NCBI GenBank assembly: GCA_951812525.1
Contig: OX638316.1
Span: 3,156,506 to 3,220,505, forward strand
DNA from: an uncultured Poribacteria bacterium
GTDB taxonomy: Bacteria > Poribacteria > WGA-4E > WGA-3G
Length of the DNA: 64,000 nt
Direction: 5' to 3'
This document shows positions 49,871 to 59,029 of this stretch, one piece after another (the first letter of the stretch is position 1; each line of letters opens with the position of its first letter). The position numbers and the translations under genes were made by a program. The notes below the pieces were generated by a model. That model was given only the letters and a program-made list of their open reading frames with translations. It was not told the origin of the DNA and did not search any database.

Positions 49871-50860
49871 CTAACATAGTCCCGCTGCCCGCAGCACCGT
49901 TTCCTGAACTGCGAACTCATGGTCGAGTGAACGATCCGGGGATTTCTCGCCCCGAATATCAGCGACAAACGCTCTAAGGCTTTCAACGTAGCGCGGCCTC
50001 GGCTCGACAGGCACTGTCTGCCAGCCTTTAGCGTATCCATCCCGTTCTTCATCAAGACACAACCGCAACGCTGGCGGTTCAAGCGGTTCAAGAATTGCGC
50101 TCCCACGTGTTCCATACACTTCCAATCGCCTTGATTTGCCCGAATCCACTTCCAACGCCGTAGACTCAAGAATCGCTAATGCTCTCGGATATTCAAATAC
50201 AGCCGCTGTATTGTTCCGATACCACGGTACGTCATGTCCGTCATGCCTCGAAAATGGTGTTACTCGTGTTGGTTGCCCTAACAGCGCGACAATAATATCG
50301 GTGAGATGGCAGGCGAGGATAAACATAATGCCCCCTGAGTGTTCACCAAGTGAATCCCAGCGTTGCCAATGGGCATCACTTGAAGGTCCTGATGAGATCC
50401 GTCCCCGAACAGAAAAAATATCACCCAGTTTGCCGGAGTGCACCCAATCCAAGATAAACTGGAAGCCAGCGTTGTATCGGAACATATAGCCGAGTTGAAC
50501 GAGCAATTTTCTGTCTCGAGCAAGATCCAAAACTTCTCGAAACGTATCAAGGTTATCACCGGCAGGTTTATCAAACCAAACATGCTTGCCGTGTTCAAGA
50601 ATCTCCCGTGCAAAGGTGAGGTTCTGCGACACACGACCCTGCGCCGCAACACCAACAATTGTTTCATCTTCGAGTATTTCTTCTTTGGACGAAAACCAGT
50701 GAACGCCTTCGTATGCTGGAGTTTGTCCGAGCGTCTCTCGAACTTCTATGGATGGCTCAAAGACACCGACAAACTCAATTTCATCACTTTCCTTCATTAC
50801 ACGGGCTTTTCCCGAAGCGTGGTCATGGGAAATACCGTATTGTGCAAGTCTCAATTTCAC
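49871..50860 (-). CDS. Gfo/Idh/MocA family oxidoreductase
   Basis: This 329-residue NAD(P)-dependent sugar dehydrogenase family member starts GTG 50860 (KLRLAQYGISHDHASGKARV) with AAGGAG upstream. The catalytic DKP (VWFDKPAGDNLDTF) lies at about 95-108, where EKP is the more common form. The C-terminal part is a GFO_IDH_MocA domain (SGGIMFILACHLTDIIVALLG, about 176-196). The nucleotide loop is atypical. The substrate is unknown. Confidence 0.88.
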   Translation of the reverse strand: MKLRLAQYGISHDHASGKARVMKESDEIEFVGVFEPSIEVRETLGQTPAYEGVHWFSSKEEILEDETIVGVAAQGRVSQNLTFAREILEHGKHVWFDKPAGDNLDTFREVLDLARDRKLLVQLGYMFRYNAGFQFILDWVHSGKLGDIFSVRGRISSGPSSDAHWQRWDSLGEHSGGIMFILACHLTDIIVALLGQPTRVTPFSRHDGHDVPWYRNNTAAVFEYPRALAILESTALEVDSGKSRRLEVYGTRGSAILEPLEPPALRLCLDEERDGYAKGWQTVPVEPRPRYVESLRAFVADIRGEKSPDRSLDHEFAVQETVLRAAGLC

Positions 50861-51009
50861 GTCTGTTTCTCCTTAGATAGTATCGTCTTTAAAAATCTGT
50901 AGTTGTGAAAAGAATAAGATAAATTCTAACAGGATTATATCATAGAATCCGCATTGCCTCATCTAAAAAGTGAGTGCGATTTTTGGCGACTTGTGCTAAA
51001 CTCTGGCGT

Positions 51010-51294
51010 ATGGATTTCCCAATGCAACTTCAATTCTACACGAAACCAGATTGCCCACTCTGTGACAAGGCAAAGGTAGTGCTGCAAAGCATCAAAGCAA
51101 AGGTGTCGTTTGTTGTAATTGAGGAGATCGACATCACCAAAAATCTGGGTTTATTCACGAGATATAAGCATCTGATTCCTGTACTTGAATTAGATGGACA
51201 ACGGCTTTTTGTCCATCATGCCACTTATTGGAAGTTAATATGGCAGCTACGGTGGCACTGGGTTCGGAAGTTTATAACCCAAATAGGTAGGTAA
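51010..51294 (+). CDS. Glutaredoxin-like protein
   Basis: This 94-residue thioredoxin-fold protein has the redox motif CPLC (KPDCPLCDKAKVVLQ), and continues with DITKNLGLFTRYKHLIPVLELDG, which contains the cis-proline. It belongs to the glutaredoxin-like/DUF836 family and probably reduces disulfides. ATG 51010 is chosen, with ATG 51022 possible; the frame is open to a GTG at 50974. No clear ribosome site is visible. It is upstream of GGT by 71 bases, which fits a thiol or glutathione theme but is not proof of it. Confidence 0.88.
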   Translation: MDFPMQLQFYTKPDCPLCDKAKVVLQSIKAKVSFVVIEEIDITKNLGLFTRYKHLIPVLELDGQRLFVHHATYWKLIWQLRWHWVRKFITQIGR

Positions 51295-51365
51295 GTGAGG
51301 TATGTAACCTCGCCAATTCTTAAAACTGCCAAAAACTTGCTGTAGATAGGGACAAGGAGGTAAGC

Positions 51366-52985
51366 ATGGCTTTTCCATCACACGGCACAACACACCGAAC
51401 CACTGTAACCGGTACACGCGGAATGGCGACGAGTGCACACCCGCTTGCAAGTCTTGCTGGGGCACGCATGTTGCTTGCAGGGGGCAACGCGTTTGATGCA
51501 GCGGTCGCAGTGGCTTCGACACTCAACGTTGTTGAGCCTTATATGTCCGGTATTGCTGGCAACGGGTATATGTTGCTCTATAGTGCAAAAGAAAAAACAC
51601 ACCGCGTGATAGATTATCTGGGCACCGCACCCTACGCCGCGACGCTGGATGTCTATCCAACACTCGAAAGTCAGCAGATTGGCATTCGTGCCGGTATGGT
51701 CCCCGGTGGATGTGGTGGGTGGTTGGCTGCGCTGGACCGGTATGGCAGCATGTCGCGTGCCGATGTTTTTGCACCGGCGATTGAATTAGCAGAAAATGGA
51801 TACGCTGTCACCGTCAAGAATGCAGAATTCATGGCGGGGGCATACCACTACTTCTCAGAAAGGGCTGCGGAGGTTATTGCCTCACGAGGTAGAACACCAC
51901 ATCCTGGTGAGGTTTTGGTGCAAAAAGATCTTGCCCAAACGTTCCGCACGGTTGCCGAAGGTGGTGCGGAAGCGTTCTATCGCGGCGACATTGCCAAAGA
52001 AATTGTCCGTTTTTCCGAAGAGACTGGCGGATTAATAACTGAAAAGGATTTGACTGATTTTGAGGTGTTGTGGCAGGAACCTATCTCAGTTACTTACAAA
52101 GATTACGAAGTTTACTGTCCAGCACCGCCGTGTTCAGGTTTTCAGTATCTTGAAACATTGAATATCTTGGAGAACGATGACCTCGGTGAACTCGGACATA
52201 ATACGCCGGAATACTTGCATCTACTGATTGAAGCGATTAAATTAGCAAGTGCCGATAGAGCAGAACACGCGCCCCGTCCCGATCCGCCGATTGAACGCTT
52301 ATTATCGAAAGAATATGCGAGCGAACAACGCAAACGTATCGGTGAACAGGCAGCAGTCAGTGGCGGTGAACGCTGGTCAAAAGACAAACTACCCGGTGAA
52401 ATTATCGCTAACGATTGGACGACCGAATGCACAACCCATTTTGACACCGCTGATGCAGAGGGAAATATCGTTGCGGTAACGCAGAGCCTCGGTCAGCCGT
52501 TCGGCACAGGCGTAATTCTCGGTTCAACGGGAATGTTCCTCAACAATTTCATGAACTGGTTTGATAGAATTCCAGAGAGCCCGAATGCTGTTGGACCCCA
52601 TAAGCGGATAGAGATGTGTATGTCCCCGTGCCAAGTCTGGAAAGGTGATAATCCCTTTGCGGCGATCGGCACGCCGGGAAGCCACGGGATCCTCCAGACG
52701 ACACTACAAATGGTGTTGAATCTGATTGAACACGGAATGAACGTTCAAGCAGCGATTGAGGCACCACGTGTTCGCTTAGTTGATCCTGGGACGCATGTGA
52801 GTATGGAAGGACGTATTCCGGTTGCAGTGCGCGCAGCATTAGAAGCACGTGGACATGACGTAGAGGTGTTGCCAGATTGGACAGCAGCCGTCGGTGGCGG
52901 TCACGGTATCGCCTTTGATACAGAAGAGGGCAGTTTCATGGGCGGGGCTGATCCACGTCGCGATGGGTATGCGATAGGCGTATAA
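51366..52985 (+). CDS. ggt: Gamma-glutamyltransferase
   Basis: This 539-residue GGT-family enzyme self-cleaves and transfers or hydrolyses gamma-glutamyl groups, such as those from glutathione. The autoproteolytic Thr356 lies in TTHFDTADAEGN and is the N-terminal nucleophile of the small subunit. The upstream GMVPGGCGGWLAALDRYG and downstream SLGQPFGTGVIL (oxyanion region) are conserved. IGTPGSHGILQT is the usual late block. There is no obvious signal peptide, so this may be a cytosolic form. AAGGAGG precedes ATG 51366. A NUDIX gene follows. Confidence 0.93.
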   Translation: MAFPSHGTTHRTTVTGTRGMATSAHPLASLAGARMLLAGGNAFDAAVAVASTLNVVEPYMSGIAGNGYMLLYSAKEKTHRVIDYLGTAPYAATLDVYPTLESQQIGIRAGMVPGGCGGWLAALDRYGSMSRADVFAPAIELAENGYAVTVKNAEFMAGAYHYFSERAAEVIASRGRTPHPGEVLVQKDLAQTFRTVAEGGAEAFYRGDIAKEIVRFSEETGGLITEKDLTDFEVLWQEPISVTYKDYEVYCPAPPCSGFQYLETLNILENDDLGELGHNTPEYLHLLIEAIKLASADRAEHAPRPDPPIERLLSKEYASEQRKRIGEQAAVSGGERWSKDKLPGEIIANDWTTECTTHFDTADAEGNIVAVTQSLGQPFGTGVILGSTGMFLNNFMNWFDRIPESPNAVGPHKRIEMCMSPCQVWKGDNPFAAIGTPGSHGILQTTLQMVLNLIEHGMNVQAAIEAPRVRLVDPGTHVSMEGRIPVAVRAALEARGHDVEVLPDWTAAVGGGHGIAFDTEEGSFMGGADPRRDGYAIGV

Positions 52986-52990
52986 CTTGT

Positions 52991-53015
52991 AGAGGTAGGT
53001 CTTGTGCCTACCTCT
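52991..53015. terminator. Palindrome after ggt, possible terminator
   Basis: AGAGGTAG and CTACCTCT pair perfectly over 8 bp around a 9-base loop, six bases after the ggt stop. There is no T-run, so termination is uncertain. Confidence 0.4.
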
Positions 53016-53035
53016 GGGACGCAATTGAGGTTTAA

Positions 53036-53485
53036 ATGATTCATCCGAAACACATTGTTGCCGTCTCTGGATTGGTCCGTCATTCCAATGGTGAAATCTT
53101 ATTGATACGAAGTCCGCGCCGCGGCTGGGAATTTCCAGGTGGTCAGGTCGAAGAAGGTGAAAACCTTATTGAAGCGTTACAACGTGAAATCCAAGAGGAA
53201 TCTGGTGTCACTGTATCAATTGGATCGCTGGTCGGTGTTTACTCAAATATCAAGTCGCCTACGAAAGTAGCGTTCGGTTACTTAGCAGACTACGTCTGTG
53301 GTGAATTAAAGACGAGCGATGAGAGTTTAGAAACTGAGTGGGTTGCGCGTGATTTAGTTTTACAGCGTATATCAAATCCGGTTATTTACGACCGAATGAA
53401 AGATATGCTCGATTTTTCAGGGCGTGTTATTTATCGCGTTTACACTAATAATCCATATCATATTTGTGAACAACGTTTTCTGTAA
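53036..53485 (+). CDS. NUDIX hydrolase
   Basis: This 149-residue NUDIX hydrolase has an intact Nudix box, GGQVEEGENLIEALQREIQEESGV (about 38-61). The N-terminus is AVSGLVRHSNGEILLIRSPRRGWEFPGGQVEEG. It cleaves nucleoside-diphosphate-linked compounds, probably as a housecleaning enzyme; the substrate is unknown. It is distinct from the NUDIX at 38650. ATG 53036 follows ggt by 50 bases across a palindrome. Confidence 0.95.
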   Translation: MIHPKHIVAVSGLVRHSNGEILLIRSPRRGWEFPGGQVEEGENLIEALQREIQEESGVTVSIGSLVGVYSNIKSPTKVAFGYLADYVCGELKTSDESLETEWVARDLVLQRISNPVIYDRMKDMLDFSGRVIYRVYTNNPYHICEQRFL

Positions 53486-53551
53486 AATCGAATTGAGAGG
53501 GCTACTGAAAATGCCTCTTATATAATAAATAAAATCATTTAAGGAGGAATT

Positions 53552-54601
53552 GTGAGAAATTTTAATACCATGCCTAAATACTTTTTATTATTATTGGCAC
53601 TAATTTTCATCTGTGGTTGCGACGCGATTCAGGACGTAGTTCTTACCGAACCACCAAGCGAGATGGTCACTACACCACTTCGCGTAACAATGATATATCC
53701 AAGTGATTGCGTTGATTCAGCGGCTTACTGTGAAGCCTTCCATATCGGTGTAAGGACTGCACAGGCAGAACTTGGAATTACCCTAACTGAAGTAAACGGT
53801 TTGGAAAACGATCCTGTAGCCACGGAGGTGCTTATAAGGGATGCAGCACAAAATTCAGAACTCGTTTTGACAGCAGGTTATCAGATGGGAGACGTGCTTG
53901 CTCGTGTAGCTCCAGAATTTCCTGATGTCAAATTTGCAATTTTTGATGTCGTTCTTGATATTTCAAATGTGGCTTCTGTGAACTATAAATCCAATGAAGG
54001 ATCCTTTCTGGTGGGGGCAATTGCAGCTTTGAAATCCGAAAGTAACAAAATCGGCTATATCGGAGGCGCAGATGTTCCTCTATTACAAGAATTTGAGGCA
54101 GGCTATGTTGCTGGGATTCACACAGTTAATCCAGACGCCGAAGTCACTGTAGAGTATATTAGCAAAGATGCGGCAGGTTTCGGTCAACCTGAAAGAGCAA
54201 AAGAACTGGCTTTAGCACAATATGAGAGCGGTGTCGATGTCGTTTATGTCGCTGCTGGCGGATCCGGTCAAGGCGTTCTCGAAGCTGCACAAGAACAGCA
54301 ACAGTTTATCATTTGGGTTGACGCCAATGGTAACCATCTTGCGCCAGGACTTGTCTTGACCAGTATGACAAAAGAAATTCCCGCTTCTGTGCAGCGCATC
54401 ATTCAAGAAACTGCTGAAGGCAATTTTATGGCGGGGGTTCGATACTTTGGTATAGCAGATGGTGGTGTCAGTTATGCCGTTGACGAACACAACCAACCAT
54501 TGCTTTCCGACGATATCATAGCATCAGTCGAATCGCTAAGGGCAAAAATCATTTCTGGTGAGATTGTTGTGCCCAACACAGTTTCGCTGCCACGCGAATA
54601 G
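53552..54601 (+). CDS. BMP family lipoprotein (ABC-type substrate-binding)
   Basis: This 349-residue lipoprotein belongs to the basic membrane protein (Bmp/PnrA-like) family, periplasmic binding components of ABC importers, often for nucleosides. The lipobox is FICGC with Cys23 lipidated. Blocks such as LVLTAGYQMGDVLARVAPEFPD, NEGSFLVGAIAALKSESNKIGYIGG, VDVVYVAAGGSGQGVLEAA and VLTSMTKEIPASVQRI are typical. No ABC permease genes are adjacent. The start is GTG 53552 with AAGGAGG. Confidence 0.94.
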   Translation: MRNFNTMPKYFLLLLALIFICGCDAIQDVVLTEPPSEMVTTPLRVTMIYPSDCVDSAAYCEAFHIGVRTAQAELGITLTEVNGLENDPVATEVLIRDAAQNSELVLTAGYQMGDVLARVAPEFPDVKFAIFDVVLDISNVASVNYKSNEGSFLVGAIAALKSESNKIGYIGGADVPLLQEFEAGYVAGIHTVNPDAEVTVEYISKDAAGFGQPERAKELALAQYESGVDVVYVAAGGSGQGVLEAAQEQQQFIIWVDANGNHLAPGLVLTSMTKEIPASVQRIIQETAEGNFMAGVRYFGIADGGVSYAVDEHNQPLLSDDIIASVESLRAKIISGEIVVPNTVSLPRE

Positions 54602-54730
54602 TACTTATCGTAACATCGTTGTAGCACAGACAGTGCAGCCTGTCTTTACGGCAGCAAAGAATCAGAATAGTGGGTTTGAGAAAAATAATAACTGACAAGC
54701 TTTGTGTCTTCTTTCACTATGGAGAATTTT

Positions 54731-55099
54731 ATGCTTAATCAATACCCTTATCCTGAGTCCCAAGGTAGGCGGAGTATTGTGATTGGAATTTTACTGACCT
54801 TAATCACTTGCGGTATCTATGGGCTTTATTGGCAATATAAGCAGATGGCTACGCTTAATGCTTGGATGGGAAGAAATGAATACTCATTTTTCCTCTGGTT
54901 TTTTGTTTCGATTATCACTTGCGGCATCTACGCTATCTATTATGAGTACAAGATGGCAATTGGTATCAATAGCGTACAGGCTGACAATGACTTGATGTTC
55001 GATTCCAGTCTACCGATCATCTGTGTTCTATTAGCAATTTTTAGTTTTGGTATTGCTTCACTTGCTATTCAACAGCACCAGATTAACAGACTCTACTAG
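54731..55099 (+). CDS. DUF4234-like membrane protein
   Basis: This 122-residue integral membrane protein resembles DUF4234. It has three hydrophobic segments; the first two share the pattern TLITCGIYGLYWQYKQM and SIITCGIYAIYYEYKMA, a duplicated helix-loop motif. The function is unknown. ATG 54731 is chosen because GGAG lies six bases upstream; in-frame ATG 54719 also exists. The DUF2752 gene follows at 55143, a pair often seen together. Confidence 0.85.
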   Translation: MLNQYPYPESQGRRSIVIGILLTLITCGIYGLYWQYKQMATLNAWMGRNEYSFFLWFFVSIITCGIYAIYYEYKMAIGINSVQADNDLMFDSSLPIICVLLAIFSFGIASLAIQQHQINRLY

Positions 55100-55142
55100 A
55101 ATACCTAATCACTAGATTAACAGGCACTAAGGATAACTTCTT

Positions 55143-55517
55143 ATGCTTAACCATACGGTTCTCGCACGTCTATTTCTTATCGGGTTAGGCATAGTTGGAC
55201 TCTATACTGCAGCATCTGAGATATCGCCCGAAGGGGTTTCATTGATTCCCTGTGTATTTCACGCAGTGACCGATGTTCCTTGTCCTGGGTGTGGGATGAC
55301 ACGAGCGTGCCTTGCCTTAATACATGGACATTTCGCAGACGCATGGCGTTACCATCCATTCTCTTTTTTAATTATCGGACTGGCTGTTGGGATGGCATTC
55401 TTTCCAATATGGTTAAAAAGTGCTTGGACCCGTTGTTCGCCGTACACTCGAAATGTAATTACTATTGGCGGTATTATGCTATGCCTCTCCCTTTGGATTC
55501 ATCAATTATTTACGTAG
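55143..55517 (+). CDS. DUF2752 membrane protein
   Basis: This 124-residue membrane protein is a DUF2752 member: the hallmark is FHAVTDVPCPGCGMTRACLA (about 39-58) with the CPGCGxTR motif, flanked by hydrophobic segments (LFLIGLGIVGLYTA and SFLIIGLAVGMAF). The cysteines may bind metal or act in redox. The function is unknown. It follows DUF4234 by 43 bases and converges on the large surface protein gene, with only seven bases between them. Confidence 0.92.
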   Translation: MLNHTVLARLFLIGLGIVGLYTAASEISPEGVSLIPCVFHAVTDVPCPGCGMTRACLALIHGHFADAWRYHPFSFLIIGLAVGMAFFPIWLKSAWTRCSPYTRNVITIGGIMLCLSLWIHQLFT

Positions 55518-55524
55518 TGCACAG

Positions 55525-58500
55525 TCACTTCACTATCAGCATCTTTTGTATAACTGGTAGTGGTGTACCGTCTGTGACAAGTTCGTAAAAGTAAATACCG
55601 CTCGCAACCCGTTCACCGTTTTCATTCCTGCCATCCCAGTGTGCAGCTCTGTGCTGGGTGAGATAATAACCACTCGTTTGATAACCCAGTAACAACCTAC
55701 GGACAAGGATGCCTCCTGTGGAATAGATGTTAATTTGAACGTTCGCTGCCTCCCTCAGTTGATATGGGATCCATGTCTCCGGATTGAACGGATTGGGATA
55801 ATTAGGCAGTAGAACCGTTTCACTCGCAGCTGTCGGAGCAGGTGGCGCAGCTCCTGCCTCCAAATCATTGATGACAGCAAGCAGATCGCTAATTCCAACC
55901 TTACCATCACCGTCCACATCGGTGCGTCGGTTGGAAGGAGGGCTCTCTCCGAATGCCCTAGCAACTAATTGCAGATCTGTGGTATCCACTGCGCCGTCTT
56001 TATTAATGTCGCTATTGGCATAGTTTTCGGAAGGTTTGGGTGATGTGGCAGTAACTACGCTAACAGCAATTGTTGATGGCATCCCCAAACCCTCTACAAT
56101 TTTATGAATGCGCGAACCGTTGAGGTTGGCTCTCAGTATACGTCCGCTTGGATTAGTCCAATAGAGTTTACGGGCTGATGGATCAACAGCAATGCCTACC
56201 GGAGTGCTATATGTTAACTGGCGTAACACTTCCGCACCACTGCCGTTGAGGTTCGCCCACATGATATTGCCCCGTGTCTCATTTATCTGCTCTGTCCAGT
56301 AGATTTTCCCATTCGCCATCGCAATGCCACCGATTGGGTTTGAAGCGGCTGCGACGACTTGTCTGTTCCTGCCATCAAAATTTGCGCGTCGAATCCGGCC
56401 GGATTCTGACCAGTAAAACCGCTGGTCCGTAACATCAAGTGCAATATGAGTAGGGGTGTTTAACTGCGTGATCACATTCTGTAGACCAGTGCCATTGGTG
56501 TTAGTCCGTTGGATTTGTCCCCTTGAGTTAGTCCAGTAGATTTTACTGTTTTCAGAATCAACTGCGATACCACGCGGAACACCTGTCAAAGATCTGATTT
56601 CCTGAACGTTAGTGCCGTCAAGATTAGCACGGCGTAGACGACTTGAGCGATCGTTTAACTGCTCTCCCCAATAAACTTTTTCTTCGGCAATGGTAAGACA
56701 CGTTACATTACGCACATTTTCTCTAAATTGCGCTACTTCGGTATCAACTAACTTAGAGATTTGACCACCGGCATCAAGCCAGTAAAGAGGTGGTCTATTC
56801 GCCGGTGCCACAAATACTTGAGTCGTAGGTTGTGCGATGAAGGTTACCTCTTGGGAAATTCCAGAGATGCTCACCACGACCCGGTTTTCGACCCTTGTAT
56901 TCCCTAGTGTGAGATAGGCTTGTGCTCTACCGCTCGGGTTACTACGCCCTGTGGTTGGTGATAAACGTCCACCACCGGCTGCGACTTCAAAACCTACGGC
57001 AATACCGGATACTGGGTCACCCGCATCATCTCGCACTTCAACAACAAAGGGCTTCGCCAAACGGCGATTCAGTTTGCCATTTTGGTTGTTCCCGGATATC
57101 AGAATGAGCCGAGACGGCGCAATTTTGACATTCGCTGTAAAACGAACTATTGTATTTAATTCATCTGCTGTCGCTTCTACGCGTACAGATTCAGTTGAAG
57201 TCGGTGTAAGATGGGTTTCGGCATATCCATCGGCGTCGGTCTTGGTGTTGGCATTAGACAAACGACCAACCCCGCGCGTGATGCTGAACTTAACTGTGAC
57301 ATCAGCGATGCCATCTCTGTTCACATCTGTAACTTGAATTCGCAATGGATCGTCCGTCTGAACGTTTTTATAGGCTGTCTGGTTATTGCCTGATATGAGC
57401 GTAATCCGAGATGGGGCAGACTCACTCTGTGCAGTGAATAACGCAGGTGTTAGATCGTCTAAACGAGCCTCAACTGTGGTAGTTTCAACCCTATTTCCCA
57501 GTCTCAAAAGTGTCTGAGCAATGCCATCTGAGTCTGTTCTGGGGGTGGTATCTGAAAGGCTGCCGCCGCCTTGCGTTATAACAAAAGTCACCGCTTGATT
57601 TACGACGTTGTTCCCTCTTGTGTCTATCACCTTGATCTTAAATGGATCGTCCAGATTTGCTCCAATGTCTCCAGTCTGATTGTTTCCAGAGATAAGTTCA
57701 AGTCTATCTGGAACGGGGACTGTTGCCGTTGCTCGGAAAACGACATTTTGTGCCCCATCCATGTGCGCGACAATGGTGTGGGGAACAGAGGTTACCGCGT
57801 TAGATGAGCGATCTGCCAATTGCAACGTTACCTCTGCAACGCCACTGGAGTTTGTTGGGATAGTAAGTCTGTAGTTCGGTGTTTGAGAATATGTTGAAAA
57901 TAGCCGTGCTTCCCGGGTGCTGCCAGTTGTTGATGGTGATGTAATCTCAAACGTTACATTTTGATCCGATACCGAGCGTCCATTGCCATCTTCTACTTTA
58001 ACCCCAAGCGGATTGCGCAATTTCGTCCCGAAGTAGTCAACTTGGTCATTACCAGAAGCCAGTTTCAGGCGAATATCTCGATAAAAATAGGTCACAGTAT
58101 ATCGCTCACGGGTGTATCGTATATGGGCAGTAATCTTGCCAGTCCCACCACCCGGACGGTATTCTACCTCCGCAACGCCATTTGCATCAGTGGGAAAATG
58201 GAGAGAATTTACAAGCTTATTTCCTGAGTCAACAAGATGTCCAGAACCATCTAAGGAGAAAATAACAGATACAAAACCTTGTGGTGCTGCATTGGCATCT
58301 ACCACTTTTATCCCTAGATAGTAGTATCCAAGCGTATCATCATAGACGATCTGTGGTGTTGAAGTCGAAGCGGACACATCAATATTATAATCTGCCACCG
58401 CTTGTGCGGTTTGTATTGCGTATGCAGTGAATGTTGCCAGCCTATTACCGCTGTTATCGTTACCTTCGTAAATGTTCAATGTATATTTGTTCGCTGCACC

Positions 58501-58851
58501 GAGCGTGCAATAAACCTTGACTATATTGCGTCCGGCTTGCAACTTGAGTCGGGTGTCTTGATTCGCGACATCGCTCAACATCACAAGGGTATCCGTGGCA
58601 GCCGGTTGATACCGAGCGTTTGTCCCAACCTGAATTTCATCGATAATACTTCCCGTATCCTCTATGGTAATGAGATTCGGGGCAGTGTTATCCGTAACAT
58701 CCACACGAAATACAATCGGCTCGGTTAACGATGCATTTTCCCATCGCGTCTGATTATCACCACTTTCTTTCCTCAGTGTTAGTGCGTCAGAAATATTAAC
58801 GATACTGAATGCTGCTAAAATCGTAAGGAGGAAGGTCATTCTTGTTTTCAT
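55525..58851 (-). CDS. Mosaic surface protein: Ig-like, YWTD propeller, dockerin, FlgD-like end
   Basis: This 1108-residue exported protein has a signal peptide (cut near SDALTL). Five or so Ig-like group-1 (invasin/intimin-like) repeats follow (about 150-670); each ends near SGNNQTAYKNVQTDDPLRIQV or similar. Next is an LDL-receptor-type YWTD beta-propeller (GIAVDSENSKIYWTNSRGQI, about 690-950), then a dockerin-type calcium motif (DINKDGAVDTTDL and DVDGDGKVGISDL, about 965-1010), and a C-terminal FlgD-like domain starting LLPNYPNPFNPETWIPYQLR. GGGAGAAA precedes ATG 58851; the frame is open nine codons further. Likely a cell-surface or extracellular adhesin/scaffold. Confidence 0.9.
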   Translation of the reverse strand: MKTRMTFLLTILAAFSIVNISDALTLRKESGDNQTRWENASLTEPIVFRVDVTDNTAPNLITIEDTGSIIDEIQVGTNARYQPAATDTLVMLSDVANQDTRLKLQAGRNIVKVYCTLGAANKYTLNIYEGNDNSGNRLATFTAYAIQTAQAVADYNIDVSASTSTPQIVYDDTLGYYYLGIKVVDANAAPQGFVSVIFSLDGSGHLVDSGNKLVNSLHFPTDANGVAEVEYRPGGGTGKITAHIRYTRERYTVTYFYRDIRLKLASGNDQVDYFGTKLRNPLGVKVEDGNGRSVSDQNVTFEITSPSTTGSTREARLFSTYSQTPNYRLTIPTNSSGVAEVTLQLADRSSNAVTSVPHTIVAHMDGAQNVVFRATATVPVPDRLELISGNNQTGDIGANLDDPFKIKVIDTRGNNVVNQAVTFVITQGGGSLSDTTPRTDSDGIAQTLLRLGNRVETTTVEARLDDLTPALFTAQSESAPSRITLISGNNQTAYKNVQTDDPLRIQVTDVNRDGIADVTVKFSITRGVGRLSNANTKTDADGYAETHLTPTSTESVRVEATADELNTIVRFTANVKIAPSRLILISGNNQNGKLNRRLAKPFVVEVRDDAGDPVSGIAVGFEVAAGGGRLSPTTGRSNPSGRAQAYLTLGNTRVENRVVVSISGISQEVTFIAQPTTQVFVAPANRPPLYWLDAGGQISKLVDTEVAQFRENVRNVTCLTIAEEKVYWGEQLNDRSSRLRRANLDGTNVQEIRSLTGVPRGIAVDSENSKIYWTNSRGQIQRTNTNGTGLQNVITQLNTPTHIALDVTDQRFYWSESGRIRRANFDGRNRQVVAAASNPIGGIAMANGKIYWTEQINETRGNIMWANLNGSGAEVLRQLTYSTPVGIAVDPSARKLYWTNPSGRILRANLNGSRIHKIVEGLGMPSTIAVSVVTATSPKPSENYANSDINKDGAVDTTDLQLVARAFGESPPSNRRTDVDGDGKVGISDLLAVINDLEAGAAPPAPTAASETVLLPNYPNPFNPETWIPYQLREAANVQINIYSTGGILVRRLLLGYQTSGYYLTQHRAAHWDGRNENGERVASGIYFYELVTDGTPLPVIQKMLIVK

Positions 58852-59029
58852 CTTTAATTTCTCCCAGATTAGTGACACTATGTATTTTCGGAGCTGTAGG
58901 GCTAATTGATGCCAATTTGTGTTGTTTTTCAGAGTAGAGGCTTAGGGTAGACCCTAAACTCTATTTCACAGGTAGGCTTTGTAGGTGTGCAGGTTAATGG
59001 TTGGCTTTACTATAATGCGTTTTGAAACC

